Below are positions 7,470 to 18,593 of a DNA stretch of 64,000 bases, in pieces (the first letter of the stretch is position 1; every line of letters begins with the position of its first letter). Source of the stretch: Bog-756 sp963833585 (GTDB lineage: Bacteria; Actinomycetota; Acidimicrobiia; Acidimicrobiales; RAAP-2); contig CAWHYF010000005.1 of NCBI GenBank assembly GCA_963833585.1, positions 186,001-250,000 on the forward strand. The letters run 5' to 3'. A model generated the notes under the pieces. The model had not been told where the DNA came from, did no database searches, and saw only the letters and a list, made by a program, of their open reading frames with translations. Both the position numbers and the translations under genes were made by a program.

Positions 7470-8369
7470 TCATCCGAGCAGATCAGACAGGGTCGCCGCC
7501 AGTCTGGTGGGGTCGTGGGCCATGCCGTTGGCCCGGGCCAGGGGCACATCCACGACCGGGCCCGGGGGGTTCCCCCGGGCCAGAAAGGAGGTGTCGCACA
7601 CGGTGACGTCCACGTCCACACCGTGCGCCACCAGCGCCTCCACGTGCCTGGCCACGTCGAAACCCTCTGTCTCGGGGAGCTGGGGGCGGAGGTTGCAGAC
7701 GTACACCTTGATCGCTGCGGACCGGTTGATACCGGCCCGGATCTCCGGCACGGCGATGGCGGCCAGCACACTGGTGAACAGGGATCCCGGGCCCAGCACG
7801 ATCTGCTCGGCGCGCTCCAGGGCCTCGACCGCCTGGACGGGGGCCGACGGGTCGGCGGGAACCAGTGACACCCGGCGGATGTTGTCGGTGGCGCTCACGG
7901 CGACCTGACCGGCCACCGGTCCCCCGTCGGCCTCGGCCTTGAGGACTACCGGGTCGGTGGTGGCCGGCAGGATCCGCCCCTCGACCCCGAGCAGTCGGCA
8001 CGCCTCGTCGAGCGCGGCGACCGGGTCGCTGGTCCCGTCGATGAGGCCGGCCAGGATCAGGTTGCCGAGTGCGTGGCCGGCCAGCTCCTCCTCTCCGAAC
8101 CGGTACTCGAAGGCCGAGGCGAGCAGGGACCCCGGTTCGGCCAAGGCCACCAGGCACTTGCGCAGGTCCCCCGGAGGGATGATGTGGAGGAGTTCCCGGA
8201 GGCGTCCGGAGGAGCCCCCGTCGTCGGCGACCGACACGATGGCCGTGACCTGGTCGGTATAGGTGCGCACGGCCCGCAGGGTGGCGGCGAGTCCGTGGCC
8301 GCCACCGATGGCCACGACCACTGGGCCCTTCCGGCCGGCGGCCCCGCCCTCCGATCGCTCGCCGCTCAA
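7470..8369 (-). CDS. yvcK: Gluconeogenesis/UDP-sugar regulator YvcK family protein
   Basis: A 299-residue protein of the YvcK/CofD-like superfamily, which binds UDP-sugars and influences central carbon flow and cell shape or peptidoglycan synthesis. It begins with VVVAIGGGHGLAATL and SVADDGGSSGRLREL, and later carries GHALGNLILAGL and IVLGPGSLFTSVL, all diagnostic. A TTG start at 8369 overlaps the rapZ stop (TTGA); the next in-frame candidates lie inside the conserved first strand. It lies in the uvrC-rapZ-yvcK run with 4-bp overlaps, so the three are probably translated together. Confidence 0.93.
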   Translation of the reverse strand: MSGERSEGGAAGRKGPVVVAIGGGHGLAATLRAVRTYTDQVTAIVSVADDGGSSGRLRELLHIIPPGDLRKCLVALAEPGSLLASAFEYRFGEEELAGHALGNLILAGLIDGTSDPVAALDEACRLLGVEGRILPATTDPVVLKAEADGGPVAGQVAVSATDNIRRVSLVPADPSAPVQAVEALERAEQIVLGPGSLFTSVLAAIAVPEIRAGINRSAAIKVYVCNLRPQLPETEGFDVARHVEALVAHGVDVDVTVCDTSFLARGNPPGPVVDVPLARANGMAHDPTRLAATLSDLLG

Positions 8370-9217
8370 CGCTCGACATCCCGGTGGAAGACGGTGGTGG
8401 GAAGGCTCTGGGCGTCGAGCCGGCGGGCCAGCTCTTCGGCCAGGACCACCGATCGGTGGCGCCCGCCGGTGCACCCCATGGCCACGGTCAGGTAGGACTT
8501 GCCCTCCCGGATGTAGGCGGGGACCAGCATGGCCAGGAGATCGTCCAGCTTGTCCAGGAACTCCGTGGTCTCCGGCCGTTCCAGCACGAACGCCCGGACC
8601 TCCGGCTCGAGGCCGCTGTGGCTCCGGAGCCCCTCGTCCCAGTAGGGGTTGGGCAGGAAGCGGCAGTCGAACAACAGGTCCACGTCCCGGGGGATGCCGT
8701 GCTTGAACCCGAAGGAGACAATGGAGGTCTGCATGGTGCTGCCCGGCCTGCCCTCGCCGAACACCTCCATGAGGCGGGTCCTCAACTGGTTGGTATTGAG
8801 GTCGCCGGTGTCGATCACCAGGTCGGCCCGGTCCCGCAGTCCGCTGAGCAGCAGCCGCTCGTCGGCAATGGAGTCGACCACGCCCCGGGCGGCCTGAGGA
8901 TGCCGGCGGCGGGTCCCTTCGAATCTCCGTATCAGCACGTCGTCGGCGGCGTCCAGGAACAGAATGCGCACCCGGTTGCGCCCGGCCTCGAGGGTGTCCA
9001 CGGCCGGGAGCACGTCGTCGAGGTCCCCGCCCCCCCGGCCGACGACGAACGCCACCCGCTCCAGCTCGGACCCGGTCCCGTCGACGAGTTCGGACACCTT
9101 GGAGATGAGCGCCGAGGGCATGTTGTCGATGACGAACCAGCCGAGGTCCTCCAGCGTGGCACCGGCCGTGGACCGACCGGCGCCGGACATGCCGGTCACC
9201 ACCAGGTATTCGCTCAT
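8366..9217 (-). CDS. rapZ: RNase adapter / nucleotide-binding protein RapZ
   Basis: A 283-residue P-loop protein. In E. coli RapZ guides RNase E to a small RNA that controls glucosamine-6-phosphate synthase; the role in actinobacteria is less clear. The Walker A at residues 9-17 reads GMSGAGRST, with Arg in place of the usual Lys, a form I recall as common in actinobacterial homologues. Further family segments are FVIDNMPSALI, SFGFKHGIPRDVDLLFD, FLPNPYW and the C-terminal AMGCTGGRHRSV. The start ATG overlaps the uvrC stop (ATGA). Confidence 0.94.
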   Translation of the reverse strand: MSEYLVVTGMSGAGRSTAGATLEDLGWFVIDNMPSALISKVSELVDGTGSELERVAFVVGRGGGDLDDVLPAVDTLEAGRNRVRILFLDAADDVLIRRFEGTRRRHPQAARGVVDSIADERLLLSGLRDRADLVIDTGDLNTNQLRTRLMEVFGEGRPGSTMQTSIVSFGFKHGIPRDVDLLFDCRFLPNPYWDEGLRSHSGLEPEVRAFVLERPETTEFLDKLDDLLAMLVPAYIREGKSYLTVAMGCTGGRHRSVVLAEELARRLDAQSLPTTVFHRDVER

Positions 9218-11145
9218 CGATCCACCTCTGCCGGACGCGGTCCACTCGGGGCCAAGGGCGTGTGCAGCCGCTCGAACACCGAGGCGCCCACCTCGGCCGG
9301 TAACCACGATACGCCCAGCAGTTCCTCCTTGGAGGTGTTTCGCAGTCCGGCCAGCCCGCCGAACTGCACGATCAGCCGGTCGCGCCGTTTGGGGCCGAGG
9401 CCGCGGATCCCGTCCAGCGCCCCCACGGTCATCCGCTTCCCCCGCAGGGTGCGGTGATAGGAGACGGCGAAGCGGTGGGCCTCGTCCCGCAGTCGTTGCA
9501 GCAGATACAGGCCCTCGGACTGCCGGGACAGCCGGTAGGGCTCGGTACGGCCCGGCCGGTAGACCTCCTCGAAGCTCTTGGCCAGGGCGGCGATGGGGAC
9601 CCGTTCGGTCAATCCCAACGAGTCCAGGACCCGCACGCCCACGTTGAGCTGGCCGAGCCCACCGTCGAGCAGGATCAGCTGGGGCGGATAGGCGAATCGG
9701 CGCTTGGCCCGGTTCGCCGGTAGTCCGTCGGCGGGGTCCGAGGTCCCGTCACCGGCGGCCCGTTCGTCATCCAACAGCGAGGTCAGCCGGCGGGTGAGCA
9801 CCTCCTCCATGGCGGCGTAGTCGTCGTTGCCGGCCACCGTGGCCACCCGGAAATGCCGGTAGTCGCTCTTCTTGGCCAGGCCGTCCTCGAAGACCACCAT
9901 CGATCCGACGTAGTCGGTGCCCTGGAGGTGGCTCATGTCGTAACACTCGATGCGCAGCGGGGCCTCGGGGAGGTCGAGCTCCTTCTGCAACGACTCGAGG
10001 GCCCGGGCCCGGCTGTTGTGGTCGGAGGTCCGCTGCAGCCGGTGGCGGACGAAGGACTCCTTGGCGTTCTGCTCCACCGTCTCGAGCAACGAGCGCTTGG
10101 CCCCTCGCAGGGGTACCCGCAACGCCACCGGTCCGGGTCGGCGCTCCGACAGGTACCCCACCACGGCGTCGGCGTCCTCGGGCATGGTGGGTACCAGCAC
10201 CTGACGCGGCACCCCGGAGGCCGGGTCGGCGTACACGTCGACCAGGAGGCGCTCGATGAGCTGCCCCGGGGTCAGGTCCTCCACCTTGTCCACGAAGAGA
10301 CCGAGGCGGCCCACCACCTTCCCCGAGCGGACGTGGAACACCTGGACGGCGGCCTCGAGTTCGTCCTCGGCCAGCCCGAAGACGTCGAGGTCCTCGCGGC
10401 TGGCCAGTTCCATCTGGCGGACCGCGTCGGCGGCCCGGATGGCGTCGAGCTTGTCCCGGAGCACCGAAGCCCGTTCGAACTCCAGGGCCCCCGACGCCTC
10501 ACGCATGGAGGCCTCCAGCCCCCGTTCGAGCGTGGCCGTGTTGCCACCGAGGAAGGCGATGAGGTCGGCCACCAGCTGGTCGTACTCCTCGTGGGTGATC
10601 TCGCCGACACACGGCCCCGAGCACCGTTCGATGTGGAACAGGAGGCAGGGCCGCCCGAGCCGTTGGTGGCGACGGAACTTGGTGTCGGAGCAGGTCCGCA
10701 CCGGGAACGACCGCAGGAGCAGGTCGAGGGTGTCCCGGATGGCTCCCACGTTCGGGTAGGGGCCGAAGTAGAGGACCCCGCTCCGCTTGCGGCCCCGGAC
10801 CACCGCCGGCCTCGGCCAGTCGTCGCCGACCGTGATGGCCAGCCACGGGTAGCTCTTGTCGTCCTTCAGTCGCACGTTGTAGCGGGGCTGGAACTCCTTG
10901 ATCAGGTTGTGCTCGAGCAGGAGTGCCTCGGACTCGGAATCCACCACCATCCACTCGACGTGGTCGGCCTGGCGGACCATCTGGGCGGTGCGGGGCGGCA
11001 GTCCGGCCGGGTCCTGGAAGTAGGAGTTGAGGCGTTGACGGAGCGACTTGGCCTTGCCCACGTAGAGGACCCGACCGTCCCGGTCGATGAATTGGTACGA
11101 ACCCGGGGCATCGGGAACAGAACCGGAGAGGGGTCGGGTAACCAC
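9214..11145 (-). CDS. uvrC: Excinuclease ABC subunit C
   Basis: A 643-residue dual-incision nuclease of nucleotide excision repair. It contains an N-terminal GIY-YIG domain for the 3' cut (PGSYQFIDRDGRVLYVGKAKS, residues about 12-50), a four-cysteine-like segment with CLLFHIERCSGPC, a UVR motif near residue 210, and an RNase H-like domain for the 5' cut (RIECYDMSHLQGTDYVGSMV, LILLDGGLGQLNVG, RDEAHRFAVSYHR). It ends with helix-hairpin-helix motifs (GIRGLGPKRRDRL). I take the GTG at 11145 because the frame upstream has no similarity. uvrA and uvrB follow within 7 kb, with nadA in between. Confidence 0.96.
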   Translation of the reverse strand: MVTRPLSGSVPDAPGSYQFIDRDGRVLYVGKAKSLRQRLNSYFQDPAGLPPRTAQMVRQADHVEWMVVDSESEALLLEHNLIKEFQPRYNVRLKDDKSYPWLAITVGDDWPRPAVVRGRKRSGVLYFGPYPNVGAIRDTLDLLLRSFPVRTCSDTKFRRHQRLGRPCLLFHIERCSGPCVGEITHEEYDQLVADLIAFLGGNTATLERGLEASMREASGALEFERASVLRDKLDAIRAADAVRQMELASREDLDVFGLAEDELEAAVQVFHVRSGKVVGRLGLFVDKVEDLTPGQLIERLLVDVYADPASGVPRQVLVPTMPEDADAVVGYLSERRPGPVALRVPLRGAKRSLLETVEQNAKESFVRHRLQRTSDHNSRARALESLQKELDLPEAPLRIECYDMSHLQGTDYVGSMVVFEDGLAKKSDYRHFRVATVAGNDDYAAMEEVLTRRLTSLLDDERAAGDGTSDPADGLPANRAKRRFAYPPQLILLDGGLGQLNVGVRVLDSLGLTERVPIAALAKSFEEVYRPGRTEPYRLSRQSEGLYLLQRLRDEAHRFAVSYHRTLRGKRMTVGALDGIRGLGPKRRDRLIVQFGGLAGLRNTSKEELLGVSWLPAEVGASVFERLHTPLAPSGPRPAEVDR

Positions 11146-11207
11146 TCCACCAGTGTGCCGTGCCGAAGCCGATACCGACGCACCGCACCGGCTCCGGCCC
11201 GAGGACC

Positions 11208-11338
11208 TAGACTGTGGGTTACGCCGGCCTGGTTTCCGGCGACATCTACCGCTTCGGGGCCGACATCCCCGCGGACGGGCGACCAGGCTGTCCCCGCCGG
11301 CCACATACCGGAGCGCCTCCCCAGGGGGTCATACCAGC
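11208..11338 (+). promoter_or_regulatory. nadA promoter and structured leader
   Basis: TAGACT at 11208-11213 fits the TAnnnT -10 pattern. It leaves a leader of about 120 nt before the nadA ATG. Within it, CGCCGG (11222-11227) pairs with CCGGCG (11236-11241). The overlapping GCCTGG (11227-11232) could instead pair with CCAGGC (11283-11288), so two alternative folds exist. AGGGGG about 15 bases before the ATG is the ribosome-binding site. Regulation by a riboswitch or attenuator is possible but unproven. Confidence 0.35.
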
Positions 11339-12454
11339 ATGCTCCGGCTACAGACGGCACTTCCCGACCGCTACACCACCGCCGATCCCGGCCAACTGGC
11401 GAGGTGGATCGGCGAGGCCAAATCGGCACTGGGCCGGCGGGTGGTCATCCTCGGCCACCACTATCAGCGGGACGAGGTCATGGCGTGGGCCGATGCCCGC
11501 GGCGATTCGTTCGGCCTGTCCCGCATCGCCGCCGACCAGACCGAGGCGGAGTACGTGGTGTTCTGCGGGGTCCACTTCATGGCGGAATCGGCCGACGTGC
11601 TCACCGGCCCCCACCAGCAGGTCATCCTGCCCGATCTCAACGCCGGCTGCTCCATGGCCGACATGGCCGACATCGACTCGGTGGAGGAGGCCTGGGAGGT
11701 ACTGGGGGCGGTGACCGACGTCGGCCGGGTGGTTCCGGTCACCTACATGAACTCGTCGGCGGCCCTCAAGGCCTTCGTCGGCCGCCACGGAGGGGTGGTG
11801 TGCACCTCCTCCAACGCCCGTGCCGTCCTGACCTGGGCGCTCGGCCGGAGCCGCGACGGCGGCAGCCGCGGGGACCAGGTCCTGTTCTTCCCCGACCAGC
11901 ACCTGGGCCGGAACACCGGATTCGAACTGGGCTACCGGGCCGAGGACATGGCGGTGTGGGACCCCCGACTGGACCAGGGTGGCCTCGACGACCCGACCAT
12001 CAAGTCCTCCTCCCTCCTCCTCTGGAAGGGCCACTGCTCGGTCCACCAACGGTTCAAGACGGCCCACGTCGCCGCCTTCCGGGCCGAGCACCCGGGCGGG
12101 ATCGTGGTGGTCCATCCAGAGTGCTCCCACGAGTTGGTGGAGGTGGCCGACCAGGTGGGCTCCACCGACTACATCATCCGGGCCGTGGCGGAGGCGCCCG
12201 TCGGTTCGGTCATCGGGGTGGGCACCGAGATCCACCTGGTCAAGCGGCTCGACGATGAGACGCCAGACAAGACGGTGGTATCACTCGATCCCCTGGTGTG
12301 CCCCTGCTCGACCATGTTCCGTGTCGACGCCGCCCACCTGGCCTGGGTGCTGGAGGGTCTGGTGGAGGGCGAGGTCCGCAACCGGATCGTCGTGGACCAG
12401 GAGACGGCGTCCTGGGCCCGGGTGGCCCTCGAACGGATGTTGGCCATCGTCTGA
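11339..12454 (+). CDS. nadA: Quinolinate synthase A
   Basis: A 371-residue iron-sulfur enzyme that condenses iminoaspartate with dihydroxyacetone phosphate to quinolinate in de novo NAD synthesis. Diagnostic segments are VVILGHHYQRDEV, YVVFCGVHFMAESA, LPDLNAGCSMADMA, VVHPECSHELVE and DPLVCPCSTMF. Three cysteines in these motifs are the expected ligands of the catalytic 4Fe-4S cluster. It stands alone, divergent from uvrC and convergent with uvrA; nadB and nadC, its usual partners, are not in the window. Confidence 0.96.
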   Translation: MLRLQTALPDRYTTADPGQLARWIGEAKSALGRRVVILGHHYQRDEVMAWADARGDSFGLSRIAADQTEAEYVVFCGVHFMAESADVLTGPHQQVILPDLNAGCSMADMADIDSVEEAWEVLGAVTDVGRVVPVTYMNSSAALKAFVGRHGGVVCTSSNARAVLTWALGRSRDGGSRGDQVLFFPDQHLGRNTGFELGYRAEDMAVWDPRLDQGGLDDPTIKSSSLLLWKGHCSVHQRFKTAHVAAFRAEHPGGIVVVHPECSHELVEVADQVGSTDYIIRAVAEAPVGSVIGVGTEIHLVKRLDDETPDKTVVSLDPLVCPCSTMFRVDAAHLAWVLEGLVEGEVRNRIVVDQETASWARVALERMLAIV

Positions 12455-12480
12455 CCGGGTGGCTGCCGACGGGGCCGCGC

Positions 12481-15552
<3,072 letters not shown>

Positions 15553-15558
15553 TGGGTG

Positions 15559-15564
15559 AGGATA
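15559..15564 (-). promoter_or_regulatory. Putative -10 box of uvrA (leaderless start)
   Basis: On the minus strand TATCCT ends 6 bases before the uvrA ATG. With transcription normally starting about 7 bases after the -10 box, the mRNA would begin at or next to the start codon. No Shine-Dalgarno precedes this ATG, in keeping with leaderless translation, which is common in actinobacteria. Confidence 0.4.
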
Positions 15565-15594
15565 CCGGTGTGGGAGGAAGGCTCCGGCGGCCGG

Positions 15595-17757
15595 TCAGGA
15601 CCCGATGCCGGCGTCGACGTCGGCGGCATCGCCCACCGGCACCAGCGACCCCTCCACCGGATCCTGGACCAGCACCGGCGACCCGTCCACCGGGTCCCGG
15701 GCCAGGAGGGTCCGGAGTTCGGCGATCTCGTCGCGGAGCATGGCCGCCTCCTCGAACCGGAGGTCCTCGGCGGCCTTGTTCATCTCGGCGTCGAGGCGGT
15801 GGATCAGGCTGGACAGCTGGTCGGCGTCGGGCCCGAGGGCGTGGGCCATCTCCGCCGCCACCGTCCGGGGGTCGACCCCGCCGGGACGGCCCTTCCGCCC
15901 CCGCCTCTCGGCCGGGCGCTCGTTGGCCCCCGAGGTGAGGGCGGCCGACCCACCGCCTTCCCCCCGGACCCGCTCGAGGATGTCGGTGACCGACTTGGTG
16001 ATGGTGCGGGGATCGATGCCGTGGGCCTGGTTGTACGCCATCTGACGGGCCCGCCGTCGCTGGGTCTCCCCGATGGCGTTGGTCATGGAATCGGTGATGG
16101 TGTCGGCGTACATCACCACCCGGCCGTTCACGTTGCGGGCGGCCCGGCCCATGGTCTGGATGAGGGAGGAGGTGGATCGCAGGAACCCCTCCTTGTCGGC
16201 GTCCAGGATGGCCACGAGGGCCACCTCGGGCAGGTCCAGACCCTCCCGCAGCAGGTTGATGCCCACCAGGACGTCGAACGTGCCGAGACGCAGGTCACGC
16301 AAGATCTCGATGCGGGCCATGGTGTCCACGTCGGAGTGCAGGTACTGGACCCGGACCCGCTGTTCGGCCAGGTAGTCGGTGAGGTCCTCGGCCATCTTCT
16401 TGGTCAACGTGGTGACCAGCACCCGGTACCCGGCAGCCACGGTGCGGTCGATCCGCTCCCGCAGGTCGTCGATCTGGCCGGTGGTGGGGCGGATGTCCAC
16501 CTCGGGGTCGACCAGGCCGGTGGGCCGGATGACCTGCTCCACCACGTTGGCGCTGTGCTCCAGCTCCCACGGGCCCGGCGTGGCCGAGAGCAGGATCACC
16601 TGACCGGTCCGCTCGACGAACTCCTCGAACCGCAGAGGCCGGTTGTCGAGGGCCGAGGGGAGGCGGAATCCGTGGTCCACCAGGGTCTCCTTGCGGGAAC
16701 GGTCCCCGGCGTACTGACCCCGGAGTTGCGGGACCCCGACATGGCTCTCGTCCAGGACCACCAGGAAGTCCTTGGGGAAGAAGTCGAGCAGGGTGAAGGG
16801 GGCTTCACCCGGCGCCCGCCCGTCGAGATGGCGGCTGTAGTTCTCCACCCCGCTGCACACCCCGGTCTCCGCCAGCATCTCCAGGTCGTACTCGGTGCGC
16901 ATCCGGAGGCGCTGGGCCTCGAGCAGCTTGCCGGCCCCGGTCAGCTCGGGCAGCCGCTCCCCCAGCTCGGCCTCGATCCCCTCGATGGCCTTGCGCATCC
17001 GCTCGTCGCCGGTGCCGTAGTGAGTGTTGGCGAACACCACCAACTCATCGAGATCGTCACCGATCTCCCCGGTCAGGACATCGAAGGGGCGGATCCGCTC
17101 CACGGTGTCGCCGAAGAACTCGATGCGGACGGCCTGGCTCTCGTAGGCGGCGTGGATCTCGACGGTGTCGCCTCGGGCGCGGAATTGGCCCCGGGTCAGG
17201 GTGGCGTCGTTGCGGGAGTACTGCAACTCCACCAACCGGCGGAGCAGGGCCCGCTGCTCGTGCACCTCACCCGGTCGCAGGGCCACGATCCGGTCGCGGT
17301 ACTCGTCGGGTGAGCCCAGGCCGTAGATGCAGGACACCGAGGCCACCACGATCGTGTCCGGCCGGAGCAGGAGGGACGAGGTGCAGGCGTGGCGGAGACG
17401 GTCGATCTCGTCGTTGATGGACGAGTCCTTCTCGATGTAGGTGTCCGAGGAGGGCACGTACGCCTCGGGCTGGTAGTAGTCGTAGTACGAGACGAAGTAC
17501 TCCACCCGGTTTCGGGGGAAGAATTCCTTCAGCTCCGCGGCGAGCTGGGCGGCCAACGACTTGTTGGGCTCGATGATCAGGGTGGGCCGTTGGACGGCCT
17601 CGATGGTCCAGGCGATGGTGGCGGTCTTGCCCGAGCCGGTGATGCCGAGGAGGGTCTGGTAGCGGTCACCCCGCTGCAACCCCGCCACCAGGCCCGCGAT
17701 GGCCTGGGGCTGGTCGCCGGCGGGTCGGAACGGGGAGACGACCTCGAATTCGGGCAC
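15595..17757 (-). CDS. uvrB: Excinuclease ABC subunit B
   Basis: A 720-residue helicase-like subunit that receives damaged DNA from UvrA and recruits UvrC. Walker A GITGSGKT is at residues 38-45, and the tyrosine-rich beta-hairpin that inserts between strands is seen as FVSYYDYYQPEAYVPSSDT. Other motifs are LDESHV (helicase II), LLSATPG, TTLTKKMAEDLTDYL, INLLREGLDLPEV and QTMGRAARN. A C-terminal UVR motif (LIHRLDAEMNKAAEDLRFEE) binds UvrC. The start is GTG. The last 30 residues contain a repeated acidic DPVDGSPVLV/DPVEGSLVPV segment with no known role. Confidence 0.97.
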   Translation of the reverse strand: MPEFEVVSPFRPAGDQPQAIAGLVAGLQRGDRYQTLLGITGSGKTATIAWTIEAVQRPTLIIEPNKSLAAQLAAELKEFFPRNRVEYFVSYYDYYQPEAYVPSSDTYIEKDSSINDEIDRLRHACTSSLLLRPDTIVVASVSCIYGLGSPDEYRDRIVALRPGEVHEQRALLRRLVELQYSRNDATLTRGQFRARGDTVEIHAAYESQAVRIEFFGDTVERIRPFDVLTGEIGDDLDELVVFANTHYGTGDERMRKAIEGIEAELGERLPELTGAGKLLEAQRLRMRTEYDLEMLAETGVCSGVENYSRHLDGRAPGEAPFTLLDFFPKDFLVVLDESHVGVPQLRGQYAGDRSRKETLVDHGFRLPSALDNRPLRFEEFVERTGQVILLSATPGPWELEHSANVVEQVIRPTGLVDPEVDIRPTTGQIDDLRERIDRTVAAGYRVLVTTLTKKMAEDLTDYLAEQRVRVQYLHSDVDTMARIEILRDLRLGTFDVLVGINLLREGLDLPEVALVAILDADKEGFLRSTSSLIQTMGRAARNVNGRVVMYADTITDSMTNAIGETQRRRARQMAYNQAHGIDPRTITKSVTDILERVRGEGGGSAALTSGANERPAERRGRKGRPGGVDPRTVAAEMAHALGPDADQLSSLIHRLDAEMNKAAEDLRFEEAAMLRDEIAELRTLLARDPVDGSPVLVQDPVEGSLVPVGDAADVDAGIGS

Positions 17758-17889
17758 GAGGTCGATGGTACCGGTCCGGTCCCGGAGCGGGTCCGCCGTC
17801 GGAGGCCGATTCCGGGGCCCGTGGTCTGCGGGTCGGGAGCAGCCACGCCGCCGGGCCTTCCGGCCTGCCGGTTCCGCTCCGGGCGACGG

Positions 17890-18504
17890 TCAGTCCCGCC
17901 GCCGTCCCCGGAGCACGGACAACTGGTCCCAGACCCGATCCACCTCGGCCCGCAGGTGGTCGACATCGCCCGAGTTGTCGACCACCAGGTCGGCCCCGGC
18001 CAGCCGAGCCTGCCGGTCGGGCTGGGCGTCGATGCGGGCGCGGGCGTCGTCCTCGGCCATCCCGCGGTGGCGGACCAGTCGTTGCAGGGCCAGCTCGGTG
18101 GGGGCGTCGACCACCACCACCGCGGCCAGATCGAGGGTCTCGCGGTGGATGGCCCGCAACAGGGGGATGTCCAGCACCACGACCTCGTCGGTGTGGGCGA
18201 ACCGGTCCCTCCGGGCGATCATCTCCATCCCGATGGCCGGGTGGGTGATGGCGTTGAGGTCGGCCAGCGCATCCGGGTGGCCGAAGACCAGCGCCGCTAG
18301 CTTGGGACGGTCGATGGTCCCGTCGGCGGCGACGACGTCGGGACCGAACCGGTCGATCAGGGGTTGGTACGCCGGGCCACCGGGGGCGACCACCTCCCTG
18401 GCGATCCGGTCGGCGTCCACCAGCCTGGCCCCGTGCTCGACGAGGAGGTCGGCCACCGTGGACTTGCCCGCCCCGATGCCGCCGGTGAGCCCGACTGCCA
18501 GCAC
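17890..18504 (-). CDS. coaE: Dephospho-CoA kinase
   Basis: A 204-residue P-loop kinase that phosphorylates the 3'-hydroxyl of dephospho-CoA, the last step of coenzyme A synthesis. It starts with GTG and the motif VGLTGGIGAGKST (Walker A, residues 8-16), then LVDADRIAREVV and VVLDIPLLRA, with the lid region HRGMAEDDARARI and the VVDNSGD motif. Length is normal for a stand-alone enzyme without the extra UPF0157 domain found in mycobacteria. It lies between uvrB and a divergent AftD-like gene. Confidence 0.95.
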   Translation of the reverse strand: MLAVGLTGGIGAGKSTVADLLVEHGARLVDADRIAREVVAPGGPAYQPLIDRFGPDVVAADGTIDRPKLAALVFGHPDALADLNAITHPAIGMEMIARRDRFAHTDEVVVLDIPLLRAIHRETLDLAAVVVVDAPTELALQRLVRHRGMAEDDARARIDAQPDRQARLAGADLVVDNSGDVDHLRAEVDRVWDQLSVLRGRRRD

Positions 18505-18570
18505 GCGGCAGAGGATACCCGGTGCCCGACGAAGGCCGTTGCTGCACCGAAGGTGGACGACGATCCCCGC

Positions 18571-18576
18571 TATCCT
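18571..18576 (+). promoter_or_regulatory. Putative -10 box of AftD-like gene
   Basis: TATCCT lies 17 bases before the ATG at 18594 in the short divergent gap with coaE. It is the same hexamer as in front of uvrA. The predicted leader is only about 10 nt. Confidence 0.35.
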
Positions 18577-18593
18577 GCGGATCCGGCCGACCC

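Noticed and set aside
7470..9245. A 591-codon frame joining yvcK to upstream sequence
   Set aside because: The upstream part is the out-of-frame shadow of rapZ; yvcK starts at the TTG overlapping the rapZ stop.
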